Assembly: GCA_022844125.1 (NCBI GenBank)
Contig: JALHMI010000011.1
Location: forward strand, 1-64,000
Source of the DNA: Pirellulales bacterium
GTDB lineage: Bacteria; Planctomycetota; Planctomycetia; Pirellulales; PALSA-1355
Length of the DNA: 64,000 bases
Reading direction: 5' to 3'
The position numbers and the translations under genes are program-made. Below are positions 16,962 to 25,822 of this stretch, one piece after another. Numbering within the stretch: position 1 is the first letter of the stretch; every line of letters starts with the position of its first letter. A model generated the notes under the pieces. That model was given only the letters and a program-made list of their open reading frames with translations. It did no database searches and was not told where the DNA came from.

Positions 16962-19769
16962 ATGCAAGAATCGCCCGATACCGCGCAGCCGGCTCCCACG
17001 TACCGCGAGGTCAAGTATCGCCACTCGCGCCAGTTCGCTCCCATCCTGGCCGAGCTGGGCTGCTCGCTGCTGGTCTCCACCTACCAGGCTGGCAAGCTTG
17101 TCTCGGTCGGAACGAAGGCAGGCGGATTGCATATCTCGCTGCATAATTTCCAGCAGGCGATGGGGCTCGCTTTGCATCCCCAGCGGTTGGCCGTCGGCAG
17201 CCGCGGCGTGATCTGGTTCTTGCAGAATGCCGGCGAACTGGCGGCACGGCTCGATCCGCCAGGACTGTTCCAGGCCAGCTATCTCGCCCGGCGGTCCTTC
17301 ATCACCGGCAATATTCACGGGCACGAGATGGCCTGGTGCGGCGACGAGTTGTGGGTAGTCAATACGCTCTTCTCGTGCCTCGTGACGCTGGACGACGAGT
17401 TCAGCTTCGTGCCTCGCTGGCGTCCGTCGTTCATCAGTGAACTGGTGGCAGGCGACCGCTGCCACTTGAACGGTCTGGCCGTCGATGGAGGTCGGCCGAA
17501 ATACGTGACGGCCATGGCCGAGTCGGACCTGGCCGGCGGCTGGCGTGAGACGAAGGCCACGAGCGGTTGCCTGATCGACGTCGCCTCACGCGAGATCGTC
17601 GCCCGCGGCCTGGCGATGCCTCATTCGCCGCGCGTGCACGGCGGGCGGCTGTGGGTGCTCAACTCAGGACATGGCACGCTGGAAGTCGTTGACCCCCAGA
17701 ACGGCCGGCGCGATGTCGTCGCGCCGATGCCGGGCTATTCGCGCGGCCTGGCCTTCGCCGGTGACTACGCGTTTGTCGGGCTCTCTCGGATTCGCGAGAC
17801 CTCGGTTTTCAGCGGCATACCGATCGCCGAGCATCGCGAGCAGCTCAAGTGCGCCGTGGTGGTCGTCGACTTGCGCACGGCGGAGAGCGTCGCATTCCTC
17901 GAATTTGAATCCGGCGTCGAGGAGATTTTCGACGTTCAGGTCGTTCCGCAAGCCCGTTGCACGGCGATCACGGGGCCCTATCCGCAGGAGGACGAAGCGA
18001 TCGACGTGTGGGTGGTTCCCCCGCCGGGGCACGAACCTCCACTGCATGGGCAGCCCGTCGCCGAGGGAGCGCCGGCTCGTTCCGCGACTGCGAACGTCTC
18101 GGCTGCCGAGGTCACGGAACTTGTCCGCGCTGGTCTGGATGCCCAGCGTTGCGGCGCGCTGCCACGGGCCATCGAACTGCTCGGCCGCGCGGCCCAGGCT
18201 CGCCCGGGTTCACCGCAAATCCAAAACCACCTGGGCAATGTCCACCAGGACGAAGGCCGCCAGGATTTGGCCGAACAGGCATATCGCCGGGCAATCGCCG
18301 CAGACCCTCGGTTCACTCCGGCGCTCCAGAACCTGGGCTATCTGCTGATCAACTTCGGTCGGCTGGACGAAGGTCTTGCCGAACTCGAGCGAGCACAATC
18401 GATCCAGCCTGCCGACGTTAACCGCGTCATGTTGGCGACGGCGCTACCGGTGATTTACGACTCGCGCGAGGATGTTGCCCGGCATCGCGCGCGACTGGTT
18501 GCAGGAGTCGATCGGTTAGTCGCCGATGGAGTGACGATCGACGCCACGAACTCCACGGTGCCAACGAACTTCTTCTCAGCCTATGCCGGCTATGACGATT
18601 GCCACGTTCAGCGGCAATTGGCGAAGGTGTACCGTGCTCCGCAACTGGTTGCACGCGGGCGTCGTCATTCGTCCTCGGGCCGCATTCGCGTTGGCTTCCT
18701 CTCATCGCACTTTCACGATCACACGATCGGCCGGCTGAATCTGGGCCGGATCAAGCTACTCGACCGCGAGCGATTTGAGGTCACGGTGATCCGCCTCGGT
18801 CACGAGCGCGACGCGATGGTCGATGACTTTCGCGCGGCAGCCGACCGACTCGTCGAGCCAACCACCCCCCTGGCCGAGCTTCGCAAGCAGATCGCGGAGC
18901 TGGAACTCGACATTCTCTTGTTTGCCGACATCGGGATGAACACCACGACGTACAGCCTGGCGATGTCACGGCTGGCGCCCGTGCAGTGCGTAACTTGGGG
19001 ACATCCGGTAACGACCGGGTATCCTTCGATGGACTATTTCATTTCGAGCCAGTGGCTGGAGACGGACCAATCCGACGCTCAATACACCGAGCGGCTGATT
19101 CGTCTGGCGAACCTGGGGACTTACTACTACCGCCCGCGGTTTGCCAATCACAAATCGCGCGAGGCGCTGGGGCTTGATCCGAGCAGGCATCTGTATGTGT
19201 GCTGCCAGACGCTGTTCAAAACGCATCCCGATTTCGATCCGATTCTGGCGGAGATTCTGCGGCGCGATCCACTGGCAGACATCGTGCTGATTGAAGGGCG
19301 TCGGCCGGTTTGGACCGCGCAGCTCAAAGCCCGCTTTGCCCGTTCGATGCCGGATGTGGCTGGCCGCGTGCGGTTCCTGCCGCCGATGCCGAATGCTGAC
19401 TTCCTGCAACTCAACGCTCATGCAGACGTGCTCTTGGACAGTCTGCACTTTGGCGGAGGCAACACAAGCTACGAGGGCCTCGCGCTGGGCACACCGATCG
19501 TCACGCTACCAAGCGAGTTGCTGCGCGGGAGGATCACGCGGGCGCTGTACCAGAAAATGCAGCTGGAAGACTGCATCGTCGATTCGCGGCCGGAGTACGC
19601 CGATCTGGCCGTCCGCCTGGGAACGGACCGCGAGTTTCGCGAGCACGTGAGCGAGCGGATACGAGAGCGAGCCGACGTGCTCTATGAAGATCCAGCCGAG
19701 GTCCACGAACTGGAGCGGTTCCTGGCCTGGGCGGCCAAAGGAGGCTCCGGTTCGTGGACGATTGGCTAG
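16962..19769 (+). CDS. TIGR03032 - TPR - GT41 (O-GlcNAc transferase-like) fusion
   Basis: A 935-residue three-part protein. Residues about 10-350 match the TIGR03032 beta-propeller-like family (YQAGKLVSVG, FITGNIHGHEMAW, VVNTLFSCL, HLNGLAVDGG, MPHSPRVHGGRLWVLNSG). Residues about 385-490 hold TPR helices (QNHLGNVHQDEGRQDLAEQA and AADPRFTPALQNLGYLL). Residues about 570-930 resemble the GT41 catalytic region of SPINDLY/OGT-type enzymes (VGFLSSHFHDHTIGR, VTWGHPVTTGYPSMDYF, FGGGNTSYEGLALGTPIVT). It probably glycosylates a protein or sugar acceptor in the cytoplasm. Start choice is uncertain: ATG 16962 lacks a clear Shine-Dalgarno but begins just before the first conserved domain. Confidence 0.85.
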   Translation: MQESPDTAQPAPTYREVKYRHSRQFAPILAELGCSLLVSTYQAGKLVSVGTKAGGLHISLHNFQQAMGLALHPQRLAVGSRGVIWFLQNAGELAARLDPPGLFQASYLARRSFITGNIHGHEMAWCGDELWVVNTLFSCLVTLDDEFSFVPRWRPSFISELVAGDRCHLNGLAVDGGRPKYVTAMAESDLAGGWRETKATSGCLIDVASREIVARGLAMPHSPRVHGGRLWVLNSGHGTLEVVDPQNGRRDVVAPMPGYSRGLAFAGDYAFVGLSRIRETSVFSGIPIAEHREQLKCAVVVVDLRTAESVAFLEFESGVEEIFDVQVVPQARCTAITGPYPQEDEAIDVWVVPPPGHEPPLHGQPVAEGAPARSATANVSAAEVTELVRAGLDAQRCGALPRAIELLGRAAQARPGSPQIQNHLGNVHQDEGRQDLAEQAYRRAIAADPRFTPALQNLGYLLINFGRLDEGLAELERAQSIQPADVNRVMLATALPVIYDSREDVARHRARLVAGVDRLVADGVTIDATNSTVPTNFFSAYAGYDDCHVQRQLAKVYRAPQLVARGRRHSSSGRIRVGFLSSHFHDHTIGRLNLGRIKLLDRERFEVTVIRLGHERDAMVDDFRAAADRLVEPTTPLAELRKQIAELELDILLFADIGMNTTTYSLAMSRLAPVQCVTWGHPVTTGYPSMDYFISSQWLETDQSDAQYTERLIRLANLGTYYYRPRFANHKSREALGLDPSRHLYVCCQTLFKTHPDFDPILAEILRRDPLADIVLIEGRRPVWTAQLKARFARSMPDVAGRVRFLPPMPNADFLQLNAHADVLLDSLHFGGGNTSYEGLALGTPIVTLPSELLRGRITRALYQKMQLEDCIVDSRPEYADLAVRLGTDREFREHVSERIRERADVLYEDPAEVHELERFLAWAAKGGSGSWTIG

Positions 19770-19776
19770 GTGAGTC

Positions 19777-20565
19777 CTAACGCTGTTCCAGCGAAACTGC
19801 CGCCGTGGGAGCTCCGGCCAAAGGCGCAGTTTCCAATTGTACCAGCATCTGTCGACTGCGGACGAGGTGCTCTCGGGCGGCTGCGATCTCTTGCTTGATG
19901 ACGCCGGCAAAGTCCGCCGAGGCTTGCCGCTCGAACACCTCGAGCATCGCCAGCAGTTGCATCTGATGCAGCACATCGCCGCGCAGGAAGTGACAACCGA
20001 ATTCACCGGCTGTCTTCGATGACAAGCCCGATTGCACCTCGGCCAGATAGCCTTCGAGAATTTCCAATCGAATTCGGACCATCATCGCGGTCGCATTCTT
20101 GTGCAGCACCAGCGGGCGGAAGCGAACCACCTTGGTCTTGGTCGTGGCAGTGTCGGCAGCGATTTCGCGGCGTGCGTCCTCAATGGCGACGGTCGTGCGG
20201 CCGCCGGTCAGGCTATCGAGCAGGCTGGCGAACGCCCTTTGCGTTTCCAGGCGTCGTGCAATCAGCGTGCGCAGTGGTTCGCTCGTAGCGGACTCGAGCG
20301 CCCGCTCGTTGGCGGCGATCTGGCCCCAGGTGTCCACGGCCAGGCTCAGCGCCAGCTTCTGATCGATAATGTTCAGGCTGACCTCGGGCGCAGGAGTGGC
20401 AATCGGATCTGGTTCCCCGACCAACCCGTTGGCCTTAGTACGTTCCTCGACTACCTGCGACTCAGTGACCTCGACAGAGATCTCCGCAGGTGACTGAGCC
20501 AAGCCAAGAGTTGGCACGAGTAACGCGGCCGAGGCGAGGCCGGCGCGCAGCAAGACAGGGCACAT
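19777..20565 (-). CDS. Exported hypothetical protein, possibly DUF4142-like
   Basis: A 262-residue protein with a signal peptide (CPVLLRAGLASAALLVPTLG then AQS), a short acidic linker and an all-helical body rich in Ala, Leu and Glu. The segment NIIDQKLALSLAVDTWGQI and the later helices loosely resemble DUF4142 ferritin-like envelope proteins, but I cannot confirm this. ATG 20565 is preceded by GAGGAG. The gene converges on the GT41 fusion with only seven bases between stops. No function is assigned. A possible promoter and a GC hairpin in its leader are described for the gap upstream. Confidence 0.65.
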   Translation of the reverse strand: MCPVLLRAGLASAALLVPTLGLAQSPAEISVEVTESQVVEERTKANGLVGEPDPIATPAPEVSLNIIDQKLALSLAVDTWGQIAANERALESATSEPLRTLIARRLETQRAFASLLDSLTGGRTTVAIEDARREIAADTATTKTKVVRFRPLVLHKNATAMMVRIRLEILEGYLAEVQSGLSSKTAGEFGCHFLRGDVLHQMQLLAMLEVFERQASADFAGVIKQEIAAAREHLVRSRQMLVQLETAPLAGAPTAAVSLEQR

Positions 20566-20926
20566 GGAGAGGCTCCTCTTCCGAACGTTCCGCTACAAGA
20601 TGTGATGGACCAGACGTGTACCGCCCGTCGCCCCGGAGGCGGTAACTCGCCACGGGGGAACGTGCACTTTGAGTGCCAACGGCCGCCATTCTCAAGATGT
20701 GACAAGGGGTGAATGACGAAGCCGATGCGACTGCTTAATCTATTCTAACCATTCGATGCCGAGGAGGCGTGAGCTGTCACGCAGAATTTTCTGACGTCCT
20801 TGCGGGTAGCTTGTGACGGATTTCACAAACGGTCGCCGATCCCATGCGGCGGGGCACGCCGTTTGCAATTTCGACCGAACACTTCGCATCGATGCCGCCT
20901 AGGTTTCAGACAGTAGGACCTCACCC
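20566..20926. other. Divergent intergenic region
   Basis: No gene is visible in these 361 bases between two divergent genes. On the minus strand TAGAAT (20747-20742) could serve as a -10 for the exported hypothetical, giving a leader of about 170 nt; its -35 is weak. Within that leader ACCGCC (20620-20625) and GGCGGT (20638-20643) form a 6-bp hairpin with a 12-base loop. On the plus side only an AGGACC patch stands before ATG 20927. Confidence 0.4.
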
Positions 20927-22042
20927 ATGGCCAGCCGTTCCAAAAAGAAGATTCGCTACGCCGTCGTAGGACTTGGACATATTGCCCAGGTGGCGGTCTT
21001 ACCGGCCTTCAAAAACTGCAAGCATTCGGAGCTGGCTGCCCTCGTTTCCAGCGACGAAACCAAGCTCCACGAATTGGGAGATGAGTTCGAAGTGGCGGTC
21101 CGTTACTCCTACGCCGAGTACGACCAGTGTCTAGAAAGCGGTGACGTCGACGCCGTATTCATCGCCCTGCCGAATCATTTGCACTGCGAGTACACGGTCC
21201 GGGCGGCGGAGCGCGGCGTGCACGTGTTGTGTGAAAAACCGATGGCCGTGACCGAGGAGGAATGCCGGCAGATGATTGACGCCTGCCGCGATCGGGACGT
21301 GAAGCTGATGATTGCTTATCGCTTGCATTTCGAGGAAGCCAACATGAAGGCGGTCGAAATCGCCCAGAGCGGGGAACTGGGCAAGCTGCGGTTGTTCCAA
21401 TCGCTGTTCAGCATGCCAGTGGCAGAGGACAACATCCGCATCGAGGGTGAGAAGGGGGGCGGCACACTCTACGACATCGGTATCTACTGCATCAACGCCG
21501 CGAGATACTTGTTCCGCGACGAGCCGATCGAAGTTACGGCGATCAGCGTCGCCGACAAGGACGACGAGCGCTTCCAGGAGGTAGATGAAGCCACGAGCGC
21601 CGTGCTCCGCTTTCCCGGCGAACGGATCGCTACGTTTACCTCGAGCTTCGGCGCGGCAGACGTCGGGACGTACCAGGTATGCGGCGCCGAGGGAGACCTC
21701 CGGCTCGATCCAGCATTCACCTACCACGGCGAACTGACGCACTACCTTACCAAGGATGGCAAGACGACGAAGAAGAAGTTCCGCAAGCGGGACCAGTTCG
21801 CCGTCGAAATCGACAAGTTCTCAGAATGCGTTTTGAAAGACACCGAACCGGAGGCTTCGGGCGAAGAGGGGCTCGCTGACGTACGGATCATCGAAGCAAT
21901 TTACGAGTCGGCAATGACCGGCCGGAGCATTGAGCTCGAACACTTCCACAAGCGGCAGCGACCGAGCGTGGCGCAGGAAGACGAGCGGCCGCCGGTGAAG
22001 CAGCGCGAGCCGGTGCACGCTGAAAGCCCGCACGACGAATGA
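20927..22042 (+). CDS. Gfo/Idh/MocA family oxidoreductase
   Basis: A 371-residue NAD(P)-dependent sugar oxidoreductase. The Rossmann fold begins with VVGLGHIAQVAVLPAF, and the family EKP motif is in HVLCEKPMAVTEEE; the catalytic-region lysine of EKP and the downstream YDIGIYCINAARYLF helix are conserved. The overall look is closest to glucose-fructose oxidoreductase-like members. There is no Tat signal, so the enzyme should be cytoplasmic. Length is normal. The last 40 residues are charged and of low complexity, beyond the usual end. It is monocistronic here. The substrate cannot be deduced; planctomycetes carry many paralogues. Confidence 0.9.
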   Translation: MASRSKKKIRYAVVGLGHIAQVAVLPAFKNCKHSELAALVSSDETKLHELGDEFEVAVRYSYAEYDQCLESGDVDAVFIALPNHLHCEYTVRAAERGVHVLCEKPMAVTEEECRQMIDACRDRDVKLMIAYRLHFEEANMKAVEIAQSGELGKLRLFQSLFSMPVAEDNIRIEGEKGGGTLYDIGIYCINAARYLFRDEPIEVTAISVADKDDERFQEVDEATSAVLRFPGERIATFTSSFGAADVGTYQVCGAEGDLRLDPAFTYHGELTHYLTKDGKTTKKKFRKRDQFAVEIDKFSECVLKDTEPEASGEEGLADVRIIEAIYESAMTGRSIELEHFHKRQRPSVAQEDERPPVKQREPVHAESPHDE

Positions 22043-22063
22043 AACCCTTGCAAGGTGTCAGAA

Positions 22064-22618
22064 TTAGCTCGGCATCTGCCACTCTTTGATCGCGTCGATC
22101 GGCCAGAACAGCATCAGCACATTGAGCGTCAGATTGTCGCGAGCGATGGCCAGCGCCCACAGTTCGAAAACGACAAACACGGCGAGGGCCGACTTCCAGC
22201 CGAACTTCGAAGCGAAGATGAATCCCAGCATCGCGGCCGTGACGTCCGAGAGCGAGTTGAGCACGCTGTCGCCCGCGTAGTCCAGGCTGGCCGTGGCCTG
22301 CCGATAGCGGTCGATCACCAGCGGAGTGTTTTCCAGAATCTCCCAGCCGATCTCGAGGCTCAGCGCGATCACCAGTCGCCAGGCCAGCGCGATCTGCGGC
22401 GCCAGCAGGGCCAATCCCCAGAAGAAGATGACCCCGTGCAGCACGTGCGAAAGCGTATACGGGTCGAGAATGTTCTGGGAAGTGCAATGGCTCCAGGCAG
22501 GGCTGTAGATCGCAAACCCGTATTTGCACCAGCCGACGCGTCCCATCAGGCGGAGCGTGATACCGCACAGAACGAACATCGCTGCAGCGACGGCGGCGGA
22601 GCGGCGGGTGAAGAGCAT
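22064..22618 (-). CDS. DUF2585 family integral membrane protein
   Basis: A 184-residue membrane protein with about five hydrophobic helices. The conserved core of DUF2585 (UPF0314) is visible: SQNILDPYTLSHVLHGVIFF, then EIGWEILENTP with acidic residues in the membrane and a DSVLNSLSDVTAAMLGF segment. Length agrees with the family. Function is unknown. It converges on the oxidoreductase gene with a 21-base gap. ATG 22618 lacks a clear Shine-Dalgarno; the N-terminal hydrophobic stretch (AAVAAAMFVLCGITL) begins a few residues later, so the start is plausible. Confidence 0.82.
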   Translation of the reverse strand: MLFTRRSAAVAAAMFVLCGITLRLMGRVGWCKYGFAIYSPAWSHCTSQNILDPYTLSHVLHGVIFFWGLALLAPQIALAWRLVIALSLEIGWEILENTPLVIDRYRQATASLDYAGDSVLNSLSDVTAAMLGFIFASKFGWKSALAVFVVFELWALAIARDNLTLNVLMLFWPIDAIKEWQMPS

Positions 22619-22706
22619 GGGGGAGTCTTCAGTAGGAAGCAGAGACGCGCACGCCCGACGAGTCGACCTGCATCACCGCTGCAAAGTGAATGCGAAACAT
22701 GTCGCG

Positions 22707-23018
22707 CTACTCCAGCAACTTCTGCGTTGATTGCTGCAGGCGGCCCACGATCTTCTCGGCGATTGCGGCCAGGATCATCGGCAGATCGATTTGAATGTTG
22801 ACCGACTCCGGACCGACGTCGAGCCGGCCCTTGATCGTCTGGCCCAGGCCGCCGCCGGCGAACTCCAAGTGATCCCCGTGCCAGGCTCGCTCAAACTTCA
22901 TGACCCCCAGGCCGCCGGTCATCTGGTCTTGGAGTTTGCCGAAGCCCTCTTCGATGCGGCGGCGTGCTTCGGCCTGGCCCAGTTTGTGGGGAATCGTGAT
23001 CGTGATCGGCTTGGACAT
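22707..23018 (-). CDS. Polyhydroxyalkanoic acid system family protein
   Basis: A 103-residue protein of the PHA system (PHA_gran_rgn) family: it begins with ITITIPHKLGQAEARRRIEEG, followed by FERAWHGDHLEFAGGGLGQT and the terminal ILAAIAEKIVGRLQQSTQ helix. Members are found near polyhydroxyalkanoate genes in proteobacteria but also occur widely where no PHA gene is present, as here. The role is unproven; the fold resembles small START/SRPBCC-like or swapped ligand-binding domains. ATG 23018 gives the family start (MSKPITI); an in-frame ATG 33 bases upstream adds residues without match. No strong ribosome site is visible. Confidence 0.82.
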   Translation of the reverse strand: MSKPITITIPHKLGQAEARRRIEEGFGKLQDQMTGGLGVMKFERAWHGDHLEFAGGGLGQTIKGRLDVGPESVNIQIDLPMILAAIAEKIVGRLQQSTQKLLE

Positions 23019-23271
23019 CGTGGGCCTCGCTGCTAAATCGATGCGAAACATCGTCGGGTGAATTATAGCCCGCGACGCATAGCAGCGGCCAAAGGCCCGC
23101 GAGCGTTCCCGAGACTCCGTCAGCGCGCAGAGCCGCCCCGGGCAGTGCGAAACTGCCGGGAATCGGCCTAGACAGACGACCGCTGGACATCTCTGCGAGA
23201 CATCCTTACTCCCAACCTGTCGGTGGCATCGTGGTTTCGTTAGGAGCCTGCTGGCCCGATGAACCGTGGGT

Positions 23272-23499
23272 TCAGCCGCTGTTCAGGCGAGCGTAGTTCG
23301 CCTTTACGTACTCATCGGCCTCGTCCAACGTGCCAAAGGTCATTGCATCGGCTCTTACGCGCGACCAACCGCCTCCCGTCCAGACCAGATTGTCTGCGGA
23401 CGGCTTGCCCTTCGGCGGCCGGTTCACCGGAGCATCGGTGACACAGCGATCCGAGGAGACGACGTACTTATCGTCGAATTGCACCGTCAGAATACCCAT
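23272..23499 (-). CDS. Small hypothetical protein
   Basis: A possible 75-residue protein, unrecognised. It reads sensibly: a beta-like N-terminal segment (MGILTVQFDDKYVVSSDRCV), a Pro/Gly-rich middle, then WTGGGWSRV and an amphipathic C-terminal helix (LDEADEYVKANYARL) reminiscent of small acidic helix-capped domains. It lies between the PHA-system-like gene and the cold-shock gene on the same strand. No Shine-Dalgarno is evident, and ATG 23499 could be replaced by an upstream TTG at 23505. The 253 bases between this gene and the PHA-system-like gene hold only a 6-bp GGCAGT/ACTGCC hairpin. Confidence 0.5.
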   Translation of the reverse strand: MGILTVQFDDKYVVSSDRCVTDAPVNRPPKGKPSADNLVWTGGGWSRVRADAMTFGTLDEADEYVKANYARLNSG

Positions 23500-23561
23500 G
23501 CGCAAGGTGTCCCGTTGGGGGGCTCCGTCGATTCCAGCAGAGGCGGCGTCAGTCCGCGCTG

Positions 23562-23759
23562 CTAGACTGGCTTGACGTTCTCAGCACACGGACCCTTGGG
23601 ACCCTGGCCTTCGGTGAAGGACACTTTCTGTCCTTCATACAGATCGTCAAAGCTGGCGCCTTGAACCGCCTTGGAATGGAAAAACAAGTCTTTTTGACCG
23701 CCCGTGTTGATGAATCCGAAGCCCTTGTCCATCAACTTTTTGATCGTACCCTCAGCCAT
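23562..23759 (-). CDS. Cold-shock domain protein (CspA family)
   Basis: A 65-residue single-domain nucleic-acid chaperone. RNP1 is KGFGFI and RNP2 is DLFFHS, with the FDDLYEGQKVSFTEGQGPKGP core and closing ENVKPV. Binding of single-stranded RNA/DNA to limit secondary structure is the family role. The start has a purine-rich GAAAGGAAAGG about ten bases upstream. Upstream of it lies a long stretch without a gene (23760-24498), so the message may have a long untranslated leader, as known cspA genes do, though I could not define its start. Confidence 0.95.
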   Translation of the reverse strand: MAEGTIKKLMDKGFGFINTGGQKDLFFHSKAVQGASFDDLYEGQKVSFTEGQGPKGPCAENVKPV

Positions 23760-24498
23760 TTGTACAAAAACCTTTCCTTTCGAAGTGTTCTATTCTCAGC
23801 TGGCATGTGCATGCCGGAGTGCCGCTCATCATCGCGGGCTGATGGGGTCTCGTCAATGACTGGCCTGGTCATAGCGCAGGCCGCGACGTCGCATTTGTGT
23901 CGAACGTCATCCTAATCGCTCTTCATGATGGGGCGGTTTCCGCTGCAATCCGAGCATTTCGGCCGCTGCCCGCCAACTTGCGTCGCCCCCCGGGTGGGTG
24001 TAATTTGCGGCTAGGAATGCCAGGTTCGGACGACGACGCGGGGCCGGCTGGTTCAGTTTAAGACTCTGAAGCCCCTCCCTTGAAGACGCTGAAGCCCCTC
24101 CCGCCCACTCTGGCTGACATGCCTTCCGTGAATCCTGTTGCCTTGAATCCATCGCATTTGCGTGCCAGGAGATGATCAGCCTTCGCTGCGCGCGATCGCC
24201 GAACGCATCTTCGCTTCGGGCAGTTGGCGAGACTTCGCCGGGTACGGCCTGATGCCTGGGATCAAGATGCTGATCTCGCTCGTGTTGAAAAAAGGATCGC
24301 TCGGCACTTGTGGCAGATGCGAGGCGACGCCCCGCAAACGCGGCCAAATTGTGTGCCCCGCGCTGGCAATCAAAGCCCGGTCGAGCCGAAAATTACCGGC
24401 TCCGCCGGCAAGGTATACTCGGTAAGTTTCCTCCCACGCACTTCCGCGTTCGACTTCCGCGGCGACCTCCCGTACGTAAGCTCAGGTGGACGGACGTG
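23760..24498. other. Long region without a convincing gene
   Basis: This 739-base stretch holds overlapping open frames on both strands, none with recognisable motifs. A tandem repeat of the GAAGCCCCTCCC type occurs near 24066-24101. A plus-strand frame at 24162-24425 contains an LGTCGRCEATPRKRG string with two close cysteines, and a minus frame at 23907-24347 ends in a proline/arginine-rich stretch; either may be a decayed fragment or chance. Near the right end TATACT (24414-24419) with an upstream TTACCG could be a weak promoter for the MgtC-like gene. Confidence 0.4.
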
Positions 24499-25779
24499 AT
24501 GGAACCGCTCGAAATCTTCAAGATCATTGGGATGTCGCTGGGGTTGGGCCTGCTGGTCGGACTGCAGCGCGAGCATGCTGCATCGCAGATAGCCGGCATT
24601 CGCACCTTCGCCCTCGTCACGTTGCTGGGCACGCTGATGGCGCTGCTCGGCAGTACGTATGGCGGATGGCTCGTCGCCGCAGGAGGCCTCTCGGTGGCCT
24701 TGCTCCTAGGCGTGATCAATCTCCGCCGGGCGCACGCAGAAAACCATCGCGGATTGACCACGGAGATGGCCGCGCTGGTGATGTATGTTGTGGGGGCATA
24801 CCTGGTGATCGGCTCCGCGAGTGTCGCGGTGCTCATGGGCGGAATTGTCGCGGTGCTCTTGCAACTCAAAGAGCCAATGCACAGTTTCGTCGGGCGACTC
24901 AGCGAGGACGACGTTCGCGTCATCATGCAGTTCGTCCTGTTGGCGCTGGTGATTTTGCCGGTGCTGCCGAATGAGAACTATGGACTGCTGGAGGCCTTCA
25001 ACCCACACGAAACCTGGCGGATGGTGGTGTTGATTGTCGGTCTGAGCGTGGTGGGCTACATCACCTACAAGTTTCTTGGCTCGCATGCCGGAACTTTGCT
25101 GGGAGGATTGCTGGGCGGCCTCGTTTCCAGCACGGCCACGACGGTCAGCTATGCGCGCCGCACGCGCGAACAACCAGCCGCCGTTTATTCGGCCGCGGCA
25201 GTGATTGGCATCGCTTCGGCGATCGCCATTGGGCGGGTGATCGTCGAGGTAATCGTGGTCGCCGCGCCAGTGATGCGTCACATTGTGCCGCCGCTGGTAG
25301 TGATGTTTATTTGGATGTCGCTGCTCGCGCTGCTGATGTTTCGCACGCGCGAGAGCGGATCCGCTGAGATCCCGCCGCCGAAGAATCCCGCGGAGTTGAC
25401 CACGGCGCTGGTGTTTGGCGGACTCTATGCACTGATCAAACTGGCCGTAGCGGCCACCCAGCACTACTTTGGCGATATGGCGCTGTATGTCGTGGCCGTC
25501 GTGTCGGGTCTTACCGACCTGGACGCAATCACGCTCTCAACCGCGACGCTGGTCAACCAGGAGCGGCTTTCGAGCGAGTTGGGCTGGCGGGTGATTCTGC
25601 TGGCGGCACTTTCGAACCTGGCGTTCAAAGCGGGGATCGTCGTCCTGCTCGGCAGCCGGCAGCTCACACTCCGTGTGGGGCTGTTGTTTGTCGCCGCGAT
25701 CGCAGGCGGCGCGGCCATTTTGTGGCTCTGGCCGACCGCCGGCGTCGATCGCTGGTTTGAGAGCTTCGCCGCACCTTAG
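24499..25779 (+). CDS. MgtC/SapB family membrane protein with DUF4010
   Basis: A 426-residue polytopic membrane protein. The N-terminal part carries the MgtC/SapB signature (MSLGLGLLVGLQREHA, then IRTFALVTLLGTL), and the larger C-terminal part is a DUF4010 module with several helices (VVGYITYKFLGSHAGTLL, LGGLVSSTATTVSYARRTRE, SGLTDLDAITLSTATLV). The SSTATT and LTDLDAIT motifs are typical of this two-domain family. MgtC relatives affect magnesium and membrane energetics in pathogens, but the DUF4010 forms have no defined function. ATG 24499 begins the domain directly; an upstream in-frame start would add 63 residues without membrane character. Confidence 0.88.
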   Translation: MEPLEIFKIIGMSLGLGLLVGLQREHAASQIAGIRTFALVTLLGTLMALLGSTYGGWLVAAGGLSVALLLGVINLRRAHAENHRGLTTEMAALVMYVVGAYLVIGSASVAVLMGGIVAVLLQLKEPMHSFVGRLSEDDVRVIMQFVLLALVILPVLPNENYGLLEAFNPHETWRMVVLIVGLSVVGYITYKFLGSHAGTLLGGLLGGLVSSTATTVSYARRTREQPAAVYSAAAVIGIASAIAIGRVIVEVIVVAAPVMRHIVPPLVVMFIWMSLLALLMFRTRESGSAEIPPPKNPAELTTALVFGGLYALIKLAVAATQHYFGDMALYVVAVVSGLTDLDAITLSTATLVNQERLSSELGWRVILLAALSNLAFKAGIVVLLGSRQLTLRVGLLFVAAIAGGAAILWLWPTAGVDRWFESFAAP

Positions 25780-25822
25780 GTGAGAATGTCGTGGGCAGTT
25801 GCCTTGCTCGCTCTCGCGGGGA

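Noticed and set aside
20566-20926. tRNA or small RNA gene in the divergent region
   Set aside because: No cloverleaf, T-loop (GTTCGAATC-like) or other RNA signature was found; the same search by eye in the other gaps was negative.
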